Shown piece by piece: positions 8,105 to 16,601 of a stretch of 64,000 bases of DNA (the first letter of the stretch is position 1; every line of letters starts with the position of its first letter). A program made the translations under genes and the position numbers. The notes beneath the pieces were generated by a model. That model saw only the letters and a list, made by a program, of their open reading frames with translations, was not told the DNA's origin and searched no databases. This DNA comes from Variovorax paradoxus_P (GTDB lineage Bacteria; Pseudomonadota; Gammaproteobacteria; Burkholderiales; Burkholderiaceae_C): assembly GCF_050627025.1 (NCBI RefSeq), contig NZ_CP192472.1; one strand, given 5' to 3'.

Positions 8105-9443
8105 ATCCGATTCGCCTGACGAAGCGCAGCCCCTGCCCACGCCCGAGGCGCTGGGATGGTGGGCGCTGCAATACACGCCGCACGTTGCCTGGCAAGACGA
8201 GGCGCTGATGCTCGAGGTTTCGGCCTGCGAGCGCCTGTGGGGCGGGCGCTCGTCGCTGATGCGCCAGCTGGCCCACGAGAACCCCGCGCCCGACGCGGTG
8301 ATGCGCGGCGCGCAGGGCGCCACCAGCCTCATTGCACTGGCCCGGCTTCGCATGTTCGAGCGCGGCGAGAGGCGGCCCAAGGACATTCCCGCAGGCTTGC
8401 CGCTGTACACGCTGAGCGCCGCGTGCGAACACCTCGACCTGCTCGAGCGCCTGGGCTGCCGCACCTGGGGCGACGTGGCGGCCTTGCCGCGCGGCGGCCT
8501 CACGCGGCGCTTTGGCGCGGCATTGCGCGAGGCGCTCGACGTGGCATGGGGGCTGCGCCCCGAAGGCCACAGCTGGCTCACGCTGCCCGACGTGTTCGAG
8601 CAGAAGCTGGAGCTGCCCGCGCTGGCCGAGACTGCGCCCGAGCTGATGTGGTCGGCCAACCGCCTGCTCACGGCACTGCAGTTCTGGCTGCGTGCCCGCC
8701 AGCGCGGTGCGCGCGCGCTCGAGCTGCAATGGACGCTCGACCTCAAGCGCTTCAACGGCGTGAACCTGCCGCCGCACCAGCAAGTCACCGTGCGCACGGC
8801 CGAGCCCACGCAGGACATGGCGCACCTGCGCCGCCTGCTTTCAGAAAAACTCGCACTCACCACGCTTGCAGCGCCCGCGAGCTGGCTGCGCCTGCGCACG
8901 CTAGAAACCGATCCATGGGCTGGCGCCAGCACCAGCTTTCTGCCTGAAGACAACCGCAAGGGCGACAAGCTGCACGAAATGGTCGAGCGGCTCAGCGTGC
9001 GGCTCGGTCCCCAGCAAGTGGTGGTGCCCGTGGCCCAGGCCGACCACCGGCCCGAGCGCAAGCAGGCGTGGCGGCCCGCGCTGCAGAAAGACAAAGCGCC
9101 GCAAGACAAGAGCCGCAAGGAAGCAAAGGAAACCGCAAAGGCGAAGGCCGCGGCTTCGCAGCCCGATGCGCTCTACCCGCCATGGCTCTTGCCCGAGCCG
9201 CTGCTGCTCGAGATGGACGGCGAGCGCCCGTGCTACCGTGGCCCCCTCAGCAAGCTGATCGGACCGCAGCGCGTCGAAGCCGGCTGGTGGGGCGGCAAGG
9301 AAGATGGCGGCCAGCCCGCAATGCGCGACTACTACGTGGCCGAAAGCCCCGAAGCCGGGCTGGTGTGGATCTTTCGCGAGCGGCCCTCCGCACGCTTTTC
9401 GCCGGGCGAAGTGCGCTGGTATCTGCAGGGGTTCTATGCCTGA
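8073..9443 (+). CDS. imuB: ImuB, catalytically inactive Y-family polymerase homologue
   Basis: A 456-residue protein of the Y-family DNA polymerase fold (MHWIALRWS start; LTRRFGAALREALDVAWGL helix-hairpin-helix region). The acidic residues needed for catalysis are not in the expected places: the first strand reads IALRWSLES and the second motif LEVSACERLWGG, where active enzymes have D and DE. This matches the accepted role of ImuB as a hub that binds the beta clamp, ImuA and DnaE2 rather than a polymerase. A possible clamp-binding peptide is QKLELPAL near residue 176. The basic Lys/Ala-rich segment near residues 330-365 is probably a flexible linker. It overlaps both neighbours, indicating coupling. 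Confidence 0.9.
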   Translation: MHWIALRWSLESDSPDEAQPLPTPEALGWWALQYTPHVAWQDEALMLEVSACERLWGGRSSLMRQLAHENPAPDAVMRGAQGATSLIALARLRMFERGERRPKDIPAGLPLYTLSAACEHLDLLERLGCRTWGDVAALPRGGLTRRFGAALREALDVAWGLRPEGHSWLTLPDVFEQKLELPALAETAPELMWSANRLLTALQFWLRARQRGARALELQWTLDLKRFNGVNLPPHQQVTVRTAEPTQDMAHLRRLLSEKLALTTLAAPASWLRLRTLETDPWAGASTSFLPEDNRKGDKLHEMVERLSVRLGPQQVVVPVAQADHRPERKQAWRPALQKDKAPQDKSRKEAKETAKAKAAASQPDALYPPWLLPEPLLLEMDGERPCYRGPLSKLIGPQRVEAGWWGGKEDGGQPAMRDYYVAESPEAGLVWIFRERPSARFSPGEVRWYLQGFYA

Positions 9444-12400
9444 CCTGAGCGAAAAGCAACTGCGCGGACGCAACTCCGCCAAGGTGCATGCGCTGCCGTT
9501 GCCTTTGCGCAAGAGGCCGCCGCCTACGCTGCCCGACTATGCCGAGCTGCACTGCCTGACCAACTTCAGTTTCCAGCGCGGCGCCTCGACGCCCGAGGAG
9601 ATGGTCGAGCGCGCCTACCAGCTCGGCTACACGGCGCTGGCCATTACCGACGAATGCTCGGTGGCCGGCATCGTGCGCGCGCTCATTTGCCTGCGCGATC
9701 TGCCGGCCAAACTGGAAGAACACGAGCGCGACCATCCTGATGAGCCGCCGATTCCGCGCAACCCCGGCTTCCGGCTGCTGTTCGGCAGCGAGTTCCGCTT
9801 CGAGCGCTTCAGGCTCGTGGTAATTGCGAACGACACCGAGGGCTGGGGCAACCTGTGCGAGTTCATCACCGCCGCACGCAACACCGAGCTGCCCAAGGGC
9901 GAGTACCGCGTGAGTTGGGACGAGAGCGACGTGGCTTCGCTGCAGCACTGCCAGGTTCTCTTTGTGCCGCACAGGGCGCCGGGCGTTGCCATGGACGTCG
10001 CCTCGCTGCATGAAGACCTGCTGGCCGCCAAGGCGGTCTATGGAGAGAACCTGTGGCTGGCGGTGGAAATGCTCAACGAGCTCGACGACGACCTGTGGTT
10101 TGTCACGCTGATGCAGGCGGGCGAGCACACAGGCGTGCCGCTCGTGGCGGCCGGCGACGTGCACATGCATGCGCGCTCGGCCAAGCCGCTGCACGACGTG
10201 CTCACGGCCGTGCGCGAAGGCAAGACCGTGGCCGAATGCGGCTTTGCGCTGCAGTCGAATGCCGAGCGGCATCTGCGGCAGCGGGTGCGGCTGGCCGAAC
10301 TGTATCTGCCTGAGATGCTGGCGAACACGCTGGTGGTGGCCGGGCGATGCCGCTTCGATCCCAATGTGATCCGCGAGACCTACAAATACCCGCTCGAAAC
10401 CGTGGGAAACCACGAGACGCCCGTGCAGACGCTGGTGCGCAAGACCTGGGAGGGCGCGGCGGTCCGCTTTCCGGAGGGCATTCCCGACAAGGTGCGCGAG
10501 CAGGTCGAGAAAGAACTCGCGCTCATCGTCGAGCTGAAGTACGAGATGTTCTTTCTTACGGTGGAAGACATCGTGCGCTTTGCGCGCTCGAAGAAAATCC
10601 TTTGCCAGGGTCGCGGTTCTTCGGCCAACTCGGTCGTCTGCTATTGCCTCGGCATTACCGCGGTCAGCCCTGAAAAAGGCCACTTGCTGTTCGAGCGCTT
10701 CCTGAGCCGGCACCGCAACGAGCCGCCCGACATCGACGTCGACTTCGAGCACCAGCGGCGTGAAGAGGTCATCCAGTACATCTACGAAAAGTATGGCCGC
10801 GAGCGCGCTGCCATTGCCGCCGTGGTCATCTGCTACCGCTCCCGTAGCGCCTTGCGCGACGTGGGCAAGGCCATTGGCATCGACGAGCGCCTGATCGACG
10901 AATTCGCAAAAGACCACTACTGGTTCGACGACACCGTGCTGGGCGAACAATTGTTCAAGGCGGCCGCGCGCGTGGGCGTGGAAGAAGACGAACTCAAGCT
11001 GGTCCAATGGATCGAGATGACGCAGCGCCTCAAGGGCTTTCCGCGCCACCTGAGCCAGCACGTGGGCGGCTTTGTGCTCACGCACACCAAGCTCACACGC
11101 CTGGTGCCGGTCGAAAAAGCGTCGATGAAAGACCGCTCCGTCATCCAGTGGGAGAAGGACGACCTCGAGGCCATGGGCATGCTCAAGGTCGACGTGCTCG
11201 CACTCGGCATGCTCAGCGCAATACGCCGCGGGCTCGACCACATGAACCGCTGGCGCGGCTCGATGATGGAGATGCACCACGTTCCGAACAACGACGACAA
11301 GGTGTTCGACATGATCTGCGATGCCGACACCATTGGCGTGTTCCAGATTGAAAGCCGCGCGCAAATGTCGATGCTGCCGCGCCTGAAGCCGCGCTGCTAT
11401 GAAGACCTGGTGATCGAGGTTGCCATCGTGCGGCCCGGGCCCATTCAAGGTGGCATGGTGCATCCGTATCTCAAGCAGCGCGAGCGAGTGGCCAAGCACT
11501 TGCCGATCCATTACGAGAAGGAAGAGCTGAAAGAAGCACTCGGGCGCACGCTGGGCGTGCCGATTTTCCAGGAGCAGGTGATGCAGATCGCCATGATCGC
11601 GGCCAAGTTCACTGCCGATGAGGCCGATCAATTGAGGCGTGCCATGGCCGCATGGAAGCGCAAGGGCGGCCTCGAGAAGTTCCACGAGAAGCTCGTCAAA
11701 GGCATGGTCGACAACGGCTACAAGGAGTCCTTCGCCGAGGCCATCTTCAAGCAGATCCTGGGCTTTGGCGACTACGGCTTTCCCGAAAGCCATGCCGCCA
11801 GCTTTGCGCTGCTGGTCACCGTGAGCAGCTGGCTCAAGAACTACGAGCCTGCCTGCTTTCTTGCGGCCTTGCTCGACTCGCAGCCCATGGGCTTCTACAG
11901 CCCCTCGCAACTCGTGCAGGACGCGCGTCGGCATGGCGTCGAAGTGCGGCCGGTCGATGTCACGTGCAGCGACATCGAGACCACGCTCGAAGCCCGCAGC
12001 GCCAGTGCACCGCGCATGCCGCCGGGCACCGATGCGCGCTATGCCGCTCGCCTTGGCAACGAGAACCAGCCCGCCGTGCGGCTCGGCCTGAACCGTGTGT
12101 CGAGCCTCAGCAAAGAGGGCGCCAAGCGCCTGCTCGCAGCGCGCGAACAAGCACCCTTTACCAGCACCGAAGACCTCGCCCTGCGCGCCGAGCTCGACGG
12201 CAAGGACATGGCCGCACTGGCCGCCGCCGATGCGCTGATGTCGCTTTCGGGCCATAGGCGCCAGCAGGTGTGGGACGCCACCGCACAGCGGCGTTCACCG
12301 GCCTTGCTCAAGGGCGTGCCCATCAATGAACAGGTCCTGCAATTGCCCGCGGCCCCCGAGGGCGAAGAGATCGTCGGAGACTATGCCGCCCTCGGCCTCA

Positions 12401-12792
12401 CGCTGCGGCGCCATCCGCTCGCGCTGCTGCGCCCGCGCCTTGCGCGCATGAAGCTCATGAGCGCTGAAGAACTGCGCAGCCTGCCCAGCGGCCAGACTGC
12501 GCGCGCCTGCGGCATCGTCAAGGGCCGGCAGCGGCCGGGCACTGCCAATGGCACGATCTTCGTCACGCTCGAGGACGAGACCGGCAATGTCAACGTCATC
12601 GTCTGGAGCCACGTCATCGAAGCCTGGCGCGAGCCGCTGCTCAAGTCGCACCTGCTTGCGGTGCAGGGCACCTGGCAGCGCGACGACGACAGCGGCGGCA
12701 AGGTGCAGCACCTGGTTGCCACCGGCTTCAAGGACCTGACGCCGCTCATGGGCCGGTTGGCGCAGAGCAACACCAGCCGCGATTTTCATTGA
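9436..12792 (+). CDS. dnaE2: DnaE2, error-prone C-family DNA polymerase
   Basis: A 1118-residue DnaE2-type alpha subunit. The PHP domain opens at YAELHCLTNFSFQRGAS near residue 35. The polymerase active-site acidic motif PDIDVDFEHQRREEV lies near residue 431, and SESHAASFALLVTVSSWLK-like fingers and an OB-fold with FVTLEDETGNVNVIVW follow at the C-terminus. It is the replicative partner for translesion synthesis in the ImuA-ImuB-DnaE2 mutasome. The start at ATG 9436 overlaps the imuB stop; an upstream in-frame ATG at 9304 lies within imuB and is rejected. It is cotranscribed from the LexA-controlled promoter. Confidence 0.95.
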   Translation: MPDLSEKQLRGRNSAKVHALPLPLRKRPPPTLPDYAELHCLTNFSFQRGASTPEEMVERAYQLGYTALAITDECSVAGIVRALICLRDLPAKLEEHERDHPDEPPIPRNPGFRLLFGSEFRFERFRLVVIANDTEGWGNLCEFITAARNTELPKGEYRVSWDESDVASLQHCQVLFVPHRAPGVAMDVASLHEDLLAAKAVYGENLWLAVEMLNELDDDLWFVTLMQAGEHTGVPLVAAGDVHMHARSAKPLHDVLTAVREGKTVAECGFALQSNAERHLRQRVRLAELYLPEMLANTLVVAGRCRFDPNVIRETYKYPLETVGNHETPVQTLVRKTWEGAAVRFPEGIPDKVREQVEKELALIVELKYEMFFLTVEDIVRFARSKKILCQGRGSSANSVVCYCLGITAVSPEKGHLLFERFLSRHRNEPPDIDVDFEHQRREEVIQYIYEKYGRERAAIAAVVICYRSRSALRDVGKAIGIDERLIDEFAKDHYWFDDTVLGEQLFKAAARVGVEEDELKLVQWIEMTQRLKGFPRHLSQHVGGFVLTHTKLTRLVPVEKASMKDRSVIQWEKDDLEAMGMLKVDVLALGMLSAIRRGLDHMNRWRGSMMEMHHVPNNDDKVFDMICDADTIGVFQIESRAQMSMLPRLKPRCYEDLVIEVAIVRPGPIQGGMVHPYLKQRERVAKHLPIHYEKEELKEALGRTLGVPIFQEQVMQIAMIAAKFTADEADQLRRAMAAWKRKGGLEKFHEKLVKGMVDNGYKESFAEAIFKQILGFGDYGFPESHAASFALLVTVSSWLKNYEPACFLAALLDSQPMGFYSPSQLVQDARRHGVEVRPVDVTCSDIETTLEARSASAPRMPPGTDARYAARLGNENQPAVRLGLNRVSSLSKEGAKRLLAAREQAPFTSTEDLALRAELDGKDMAALAAADALMSLSGHRRQQVWDATAQRRSPALLKGVPINEQVLQLPAAPEGEEIVGDYAALGLTLRRHPLALLRPRLARMKLMSAEELRSLPSGQTARACGIVKGRQRPGTANGTIFVTLEDETGNVNVIVWSHVIEAWREPLLKSHLLAVQGTWQRDDDSGGKVQHLVATGFKDLTPLMGRLAQSNTSRDFH

Positions 12793-12860
12793 CGGCGCGG
12801 ATGCAACCGATCGTTGCATGTCTCGCGCAGCCCGCCACTTTTCGCTAACCTGCTTCTCCC

Positions 12861-13790
12861 ATGTCCGCACTTGCACTTGACCCCGTCGTCGCCTTGCCGA
12901 TCGGTCCGCCTCCGCCGGCGCCCGATGTGCCCATACCCATGCCGCCGCCACCGCAGCCCGGTCCGCCGCCTGAAGGAGACCCGCCGCCCGTGGAGCCGCC
13001 GTTCACCGATCCGGGCTTTCCGCCGCCGGTGGTAGACCCGCCGCCCATGCAGACCGCGGGCGCGGTGCCTTTCGGAAAGCAGCACGCGCGGCGGCTGCGC
13101 GAAATCTATCGCTCGGCCGGCTGGCCCTGCTGCGACACCATCGAGGTCGAGCTGCTGGCGGGCGGGTTTCTCGAGCGCGTGCGCACGCCGCACGGCCACG
13201 AGACATTGCGCGTCACCGACGCCGGCATTGCGCGCATTGCCACCACGCTCACCATCAACCGCGCGGCGCTTTCGCCGCATGAGGCATTGGTCGAACGCGT
13301 CGCGCGCGAAATGACGCGCGGCGGCCGCATTGCATGGCGCGGCCTGGGCCTGCGTGCGCGCCTGCCGCCGCTCGAAGAGGGCGGCAAGCCGCGTTGGTGC
13401 ATTGCCAAGCCCGATGTGTTTTCCATTCGCAATACCAGCGTGGAGGCCTATGCGCACCCCATCGTGCACGAGGTAAAGGTGAGCCGCGCCGACTTGCTGG
13501 GCGACCTGCGCAAGCCCGACAAGCGCGCCGCCTATCTCGACCTGGGCGGCGAGTGCTGGTACGTGCTGGGCAACGACGCGCGCGGCCGGCCGATTGCGTC
13601 TGCCGAAGAAATTCCGCAGGAATGCGGTGTGCTGGTGCTCGAAGGCGAACGGCTGGTGGTGGCGCGCGCGGCCGTGCATCGCGCCTTCGAGCGCATTCCG
13701 TTCGGCGTGTGGCTGGCGCTTGCAAAGGCGCAACCCATTGCGGGCTTCGATGACGATGCGCAAGACATGCTGGGCGACGATGCGCGTTGA
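12861..13790 (+). CDS. Proline-rich protein with a PD-(D/E)XK nuclease-like (MmcB-like) domain
   Basis: A 309-residue protein. Residues about 15-55 are extremely proline-rich (PPPPAP, MPPPPQPGPPP). Residues about 65-130 look like a winged-helix (KQHARRLREIYRSAGWPC...RVTDAGIARIA). The second half carries KPDVFSI, then HEVKVSRADLLGDLRKPD, a D...ExK arrangement of PD-(D/E)XK enzymes, and ECWYVL plus IPQECGVLVLEGERLVV. The ExK-S-x-x-D segment and the order of motifs resemble MmcB, an SOS-induced DNA-repair protein of Caulobacter. The gene starts 68 bp after dnaE2 on the same strand, so it is probably in the SOS transcript. The MmcB comparison is from memory of the family; the nuclease fold is inference. 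Confidence 0.7.
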   Translation: MSALALDPVVALPIGPPPPAPDVPIPMPPPPQPGPPPEGDPPPVEPPFTDPGFPPPVVDPPPMQTAGAVPFGKQHARRLREIYRSAGWPCCDTIEVELLAGGFLERVRTPHGHETLRVTDAGIARIATTLTINRAALSPHEALVERVAREMTRGGRIAWRGLGLRARLPPLEEGGKPRWCIAKPDVFSIRNTSVEAYAHPIVHEVKVSRADLLGDLRKPDKRAAYLDLGGECWYVLGNDARGRPIASAEEIPQECGVLVLEGERLVVARAAVHRAFERIPFGVWLALAKAQPIAGFDDDAQDMLGDDAR

Positions 13791-13794
13791 ATGA

Positions 13795-13815
13795 CGGCGG
13801 CCTGCACGGCCGCCG
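13795..13815. terminator. GC-rich hairpin between convergent genes
   Basis: CGGCGGCC-TGCAC-GGCCGCCG is a perfect 8-bp stem just after the stop at 13790 and before the convergent gene ending at 13825. There is no T-run on either strand, so it may act as a weak or bidirectional terminator or simply protect 3' ends. Confidence 0.4.
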
Positions 13816-13824
13816 CGTTGCAAC

Positions 13825-14037
13825 TCACTCGGCCTCAGGCCACCACTGCTCGGCCGTTGTGCGAATGATGCGCGCCGCTTGCAGGCGAATGTCCTTGCCG
13901 TCGCCGCGCTCCCTGTCGGAAACCACGCGAAACGGCCAGGTCGAAATGCGGCCCGCATGCGGGCGAAGCAGTGGGCGCCTTGGCGGCGAGAAAAACAGGA
14001 TCCGCGCAGAAGGCGCTGGCGGGCTGGCGGTGGTCAT
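13825..14037 (-). CDS. Small SOS-controlled protein of unknown function
   Basis: A 70-residue protein with an N-terminal SPPAPSARILFFSPPRRPLLRP stretch, a HAGRISTWPFRVVSDRERGDG middle and a C-terminal helix ending TAEQWWPEAE. I do not recognise a family. Start ATG at 14037 is preferred over an in-frame GTG at 14088 because the GTG lies inside the LexA box. The box sits 50 bp upstream and faces only this gene, so it should be DNA-damage inducible. It is convergent with the dnaE2 operon, which suggests a damage-response role. Hypothetical but well supported by its operator. Confidence 0.65.
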   Translation of the reverse strand: MTTASPPAPSARILFFSPPRRPLLRPHAGRISTWPFRVVSDRERGDGKDIRLQAARIIRTTAEQWWPEAE

Positions 14038-14087
14038 GGTGTCGCCTCGAATGTTGCTCTGGGAGACGAGTAATTCTAGAGGAAACA

Positions 14088-14103
14088 CTGTATGAAAGTA
14101 CAG
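14088..14103 (-). promoter_or_regulatory. Second LexA (SOS) box
   Basis: CTGTATGAAAGTACAG is again a perfect CTGT-N8-ACAG palindrome, in the context ACTGTATGAAAGTACAGT. It lies between the stop of the lipoprotein gene (14120) and the start of the 70-residue gene (14037), both on the minus strand, so it controls the small gene. Confidence 0.88.
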
Positions 14104-14119
14104 TATATTTGCGGCGTCC

Positions 14120-14719
14120 TCAAATGCTCAGAAGCGGGTGCGAGGCCCTCGGCATGTCGGGCCCGCTGCGCAGGTTTCGCTCGATGAACTCGCGGGCGAT
14201 GGCGTCCAGGTTGGCCGGCGCCGGCGTGACGAACGACATGCGGTATTTGAGCAGCCGTCCGTTGCGGCCCGTGAGATAGGTGAACGAGTCGTAGGTCTTC
14301 CGGCTCTGGGCATGCAGCACGCGAAAGCTCACGCGCCGGAATGCCTGCCCGTCGATCAACTCGTCGCTTACCGGGCCGACATCCACCTTGGCATAGACGC
14401 CTCTGGTGCCCGCAAGCCGGACCTCTTCCACGGCGGACTTGAAATGCTCTCCGAACTCCGGGTCGGCAACGCCGGCCGCCCAGTCGCTGCGCTTCATGCC
14501 GTACACGTACACGTCGACCCAGCCCAGCTCGCTTTGGTACCGGTGGCTGACGCCAAGCCCTGGCTGCGCGGCCTCGTAAGAAGTCGAACGCACGTATTGC
14601 CACTGCACCGCGCCGGCGGCCGGAGCCGGAGCGGCGCCGGGAGATGGCGCAGGCGGCGCGGCGCAGCCTGCGAGCAAGGCGGCCACCAGCAACATCAAGG
14701 CAGGCCAGCGCTTCGTCAT
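14120..14719 (-). CDS. Putative lipoprotein of unknown function
   Basis: A 199-residue precursor with a lipoprotein signal: MTKRWPALMLLVAALLAGC, lipobox LAGC, followed by an Ala/Pro-rich spacer. The mature domain starts near VQWQYVRSTSYEAAQPGLG and contains a repeated beta-rich pattern (GWVDVYVYGMK, GVYAKVDVGPVSDELIDGQ, KTYDSFTYLTGRNGRLLKYR). It should be anchored to the periplasmic face of the inner or outer membrane. I do not recognise its family. A TTG six codons upstream (14737) is possible, but the ATG gives the better signal peptide. Confidence 0.75.
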   Translation of the reverse strand: MTKRWPALMLLVAALLAGCAAPPAPSPGAAPAPAAGAVQWQYVRSTSYEAAQPGLGVSHRYQSELGWVDVYVYGMKRSDWAAGVADPEFGEHFKSAVEEVRLAGTRGVYAKVDVGPVSDELIDGQAFRRVSFRVLHAQSRKTYDSFTYLTGRNGRLLKYRMSFVTPAPANLDAIAREFIERNLRSGPDMPRASHPLLSI

Positions 14720-14758
14720 GAAGGGTCTGCGGCGCAACGGGTTGGTGTGCCTCGGCCG

Positions 14759-15043
14759 TCAGTCCGGCCGGACTTCGAAATACGCCTCGTCGGCTTCGCC
14801 CAGTGCGCGAAAGCCTGCGGTCTTGGCTGCCTCGTAGGCCTTGGCCCAGCTTGCGGCCAGCGCAATTTCGTCCTTCGTGAGTTCGTCGGCACTCGACTCG
14901 CTCGCGTTTTCAAAGGCCTTCAGCGCCTGCAATGCGCCGTCGCCAAGCAGTTTGTCGAGTTCGCGGCGAAAGCGCGACTCCGCCGCGGAAATGACGTCGG
15001 CGGGTGCGCCAGGAAAGTCGATCAGGTTCACTGTGTAGCTCAT
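14759..15043 (-). CDS. Small hypothetical protein
   Basis: A 94-residue acidic protein beginning MSYTVNLIDFPGAPADVISA. It is predicted mostly helical (AAESRFRRELDKLLGDGALQALKAFENAS...ELTKDEIALAASWAKAYEAAK), with no signal peptide and no recognised domain. The start at 15043 is preferred because the 37 codons upstream in this frame read as Arg/His-rich non-protein-like sequence. It lies downstream of manC on the same strand and could be the last gene of that transcript, but nothing links it functionally. Confidence 0.6.
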   Translation of the reverse strand: MSYTVNLIDFPGAPADVISAAESRFRRELDKLLGDGALQALKAFENASESSADELTKDEIALAASWAKAYEAAKTAGFRALGEADEAYFEVRPD

Positions 15044-15110
15044 GGGGCCGGATGCTACGTGATGGCAAGAGCCCTGTCCCCGTGTGGCGCCGTTGCCGCG
15101 CATGCCGCGC

Positions 15111-16592
15111 CTATGCCGCCACCTTTGCGACCGCATCGGTCGCCGCGTCGGCAACTGCCCCCGGTTGCGTCTTGCCTGGCACGCAGCGGCCGTAGGTGTC
15201 GTCGAAACGGACGATATCGTCCTCGCCCAGATAGCTGCCGGTCTGCACTTCGATCACTTCCAGCACGGTCTTGCCGGGGTTCTCGAGGCGGTGGATAGCG
15301 CCCGAAGGCAGGTAGATGGATTCGTTCTCCCGCACCAGGCTGACCTGTCCGTCGCATGTGGCCCTTGCCGTACCGCTCACCACGATCCAGTGTTCGGCGC
15401 GGTGGTGGTGCATTTGCAGCGACAGCTTCGCGCCCGGGTTCACGGTAAGGCGCTTCACCTGGAAGCGCTCGCCAAAGTCGAGCCTGTCGTAGGCGCCCCA
15501 GGGCCGCACCACGCGACGGTGTTCGGTTGCTTCGGCCTGGCCTTGCTGCGCGAGCATGCGCACCACTTCGCCCACCTGCTCGGCGCAATCGGCCTTTGCC
15601 ACCAGCACGGCGTCGGGCGTGTCCACGATGATCAGGTCGTCGGTGCCCAGCGCCACGACCGGGCGGTGCGGCGCATGAATGAAGGTATTGCGCGAACGCA
15701 GCGCGCTGGCCCTGCCGCTCAGGCGGTTGCCGGCGTTGTCTTCGGGGTGCAGCGTGGCCACTGCGTTCCAGCTTCCAACGTCGCTCCAGGCACCCTCGAA
15801 CTTCACCACCGCGATGTTCTGCTGCTTTTCGAGCACCGCGTAGTCGATGCTGTCGCTGCGGCAGGCCGCAAAGGCCTTGGGGTCCAGGCGGTCGAAGCTG
15901 CCTTCGCTCGAAACGGCGGCGGTGGCGCGCTGGCACGCCAGGAGAATGTCCGGCGCACGCGCATTCAGCGCCGCAAGCAGCGTGCCGGCCCGCACCAGGA
16001 AGATGCCCGCGTTCCAGCAGTAGCCGCCATGCAGGATGAGTGATTCGGCCACCGCCGCGGTCGGCTTTTCTACAAAGCGCACCACTGCCCGGCTGCAGCC
16101 GTCGGCCGACACGGCGCCCGCCTCGATATAGCCATAGGCGGTGGCGGCGTAGGAAGGCGACACCCCAAAGGTCACGATGCGGCCGGCCAGCGCCGCATCG
16201 ATGCCGCGCCGCACCGTGGCTGCAAAAAGCGGCGTATCGGGAATGTGATGGTCTGAAGGTGCAAACAGCAGCAGGTCGTCCTTGCCGGCCAGCAGCGCCG
16301 CAGACGCCATGGCGGCCGCGGTGTTGCGCGCCACCGGCTCGAGTATCTGCCGGCCCGTTGCGCCGGCCTTCTCGACCGCTTCGCGCACCAGGAAGCGGTG
16401 GTCTTCCGATGCAATGCAGGTGATGTTGCTGTTGAGGCTGCACAGGCGCTCCAGCGTCATCTGCAGCAGGCTCTTGTCGCCGATGAGCGGCGCAAACTGC
16501 TTGGGCAGCGTCTTGCGCGAGAGCGGCCACAGCCGCGTGCCGCTGCCTCCGCAAAGCACGACGGGATGGATGGTGGGGGTATTCATGGCCAT
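15111..16592 (-). CDS. manC: Mannose-1-phosphate guanylyltransferase / mannose-6-phosphate isomerase (type II, bifunctional)
   Basis: A 493-residue bifunctional enzyme. The N-terminal nucleotidyltransferase carries VVLCGGSGTRLWPLSRK and LPKQF (pyrophosphorylase signature). The C-terminal cupin-like isomerase domain, near residues 345-470, holds QMHHHRAEHWIVVSG and FQVKRLTVNPG. It makes GDP-mannose, the precursor of GDP-fucose, from mannose-1-P and GTP. It is the distal gene of the exopolysaccharide operon, 9 bp after the response regulator. GDP-mannose 4,6-dehydratase (gmd) and phosphomannomutase (manB), which the pathway also needs, are not in this window. Confidence 0.95.
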   Translation of the reverse strand: MAMNTPTIHPVVLCGGSGTRLWPLSRKTLPKQFAPLIGDKSLLQMTLERLCSLNSNITCIASEDHRFLVREAVEKAGATGRQILEPVARNTAAAMASAALLAGKDDLLLFAPSDHHIPDTPLFAATVRRGIDAALAGRIVTFGVSPSYAATAYGYIEAGAVSADGCSRAVVRFVEKPTAAVAESLILHGGYCWNAGIFLVRAGTLLAALNARAPDILLACQRATAAVSSEGSFDRLDPKAFAACRSDSIDYAVLEKQQNIAVVKFEGAWSDVGSWNAVATLHPEDNAGNRLSGRASALRSRNTFIHAPHRPVVALGTDDLIIVDTPDAVLVAKADCAEQVGEVVRMLAQQGQAEATEHRRVVRPWGAYDRLDFGERFQVKRLTVNPGAKLSLQMHHHRAEHWIVVSGTARATCDGQVSLVRENESIYLPSGAIHRLENPGKTVLEVIEVQTGSYLGEDDIVRFDDTYGRCVPGKTQPGAVADAATDAVAKVAA

Positions 16593-16601
16593 GTCCTTTG
16601 C

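Noticed and set aside
14088..14088. GTG start for the small SOS gene giving 87 residues
   Set aside because: The codon abuts the LexA box, so its ribosome-binding region would lie within the operator; the ATG at 14037 is more sensible.
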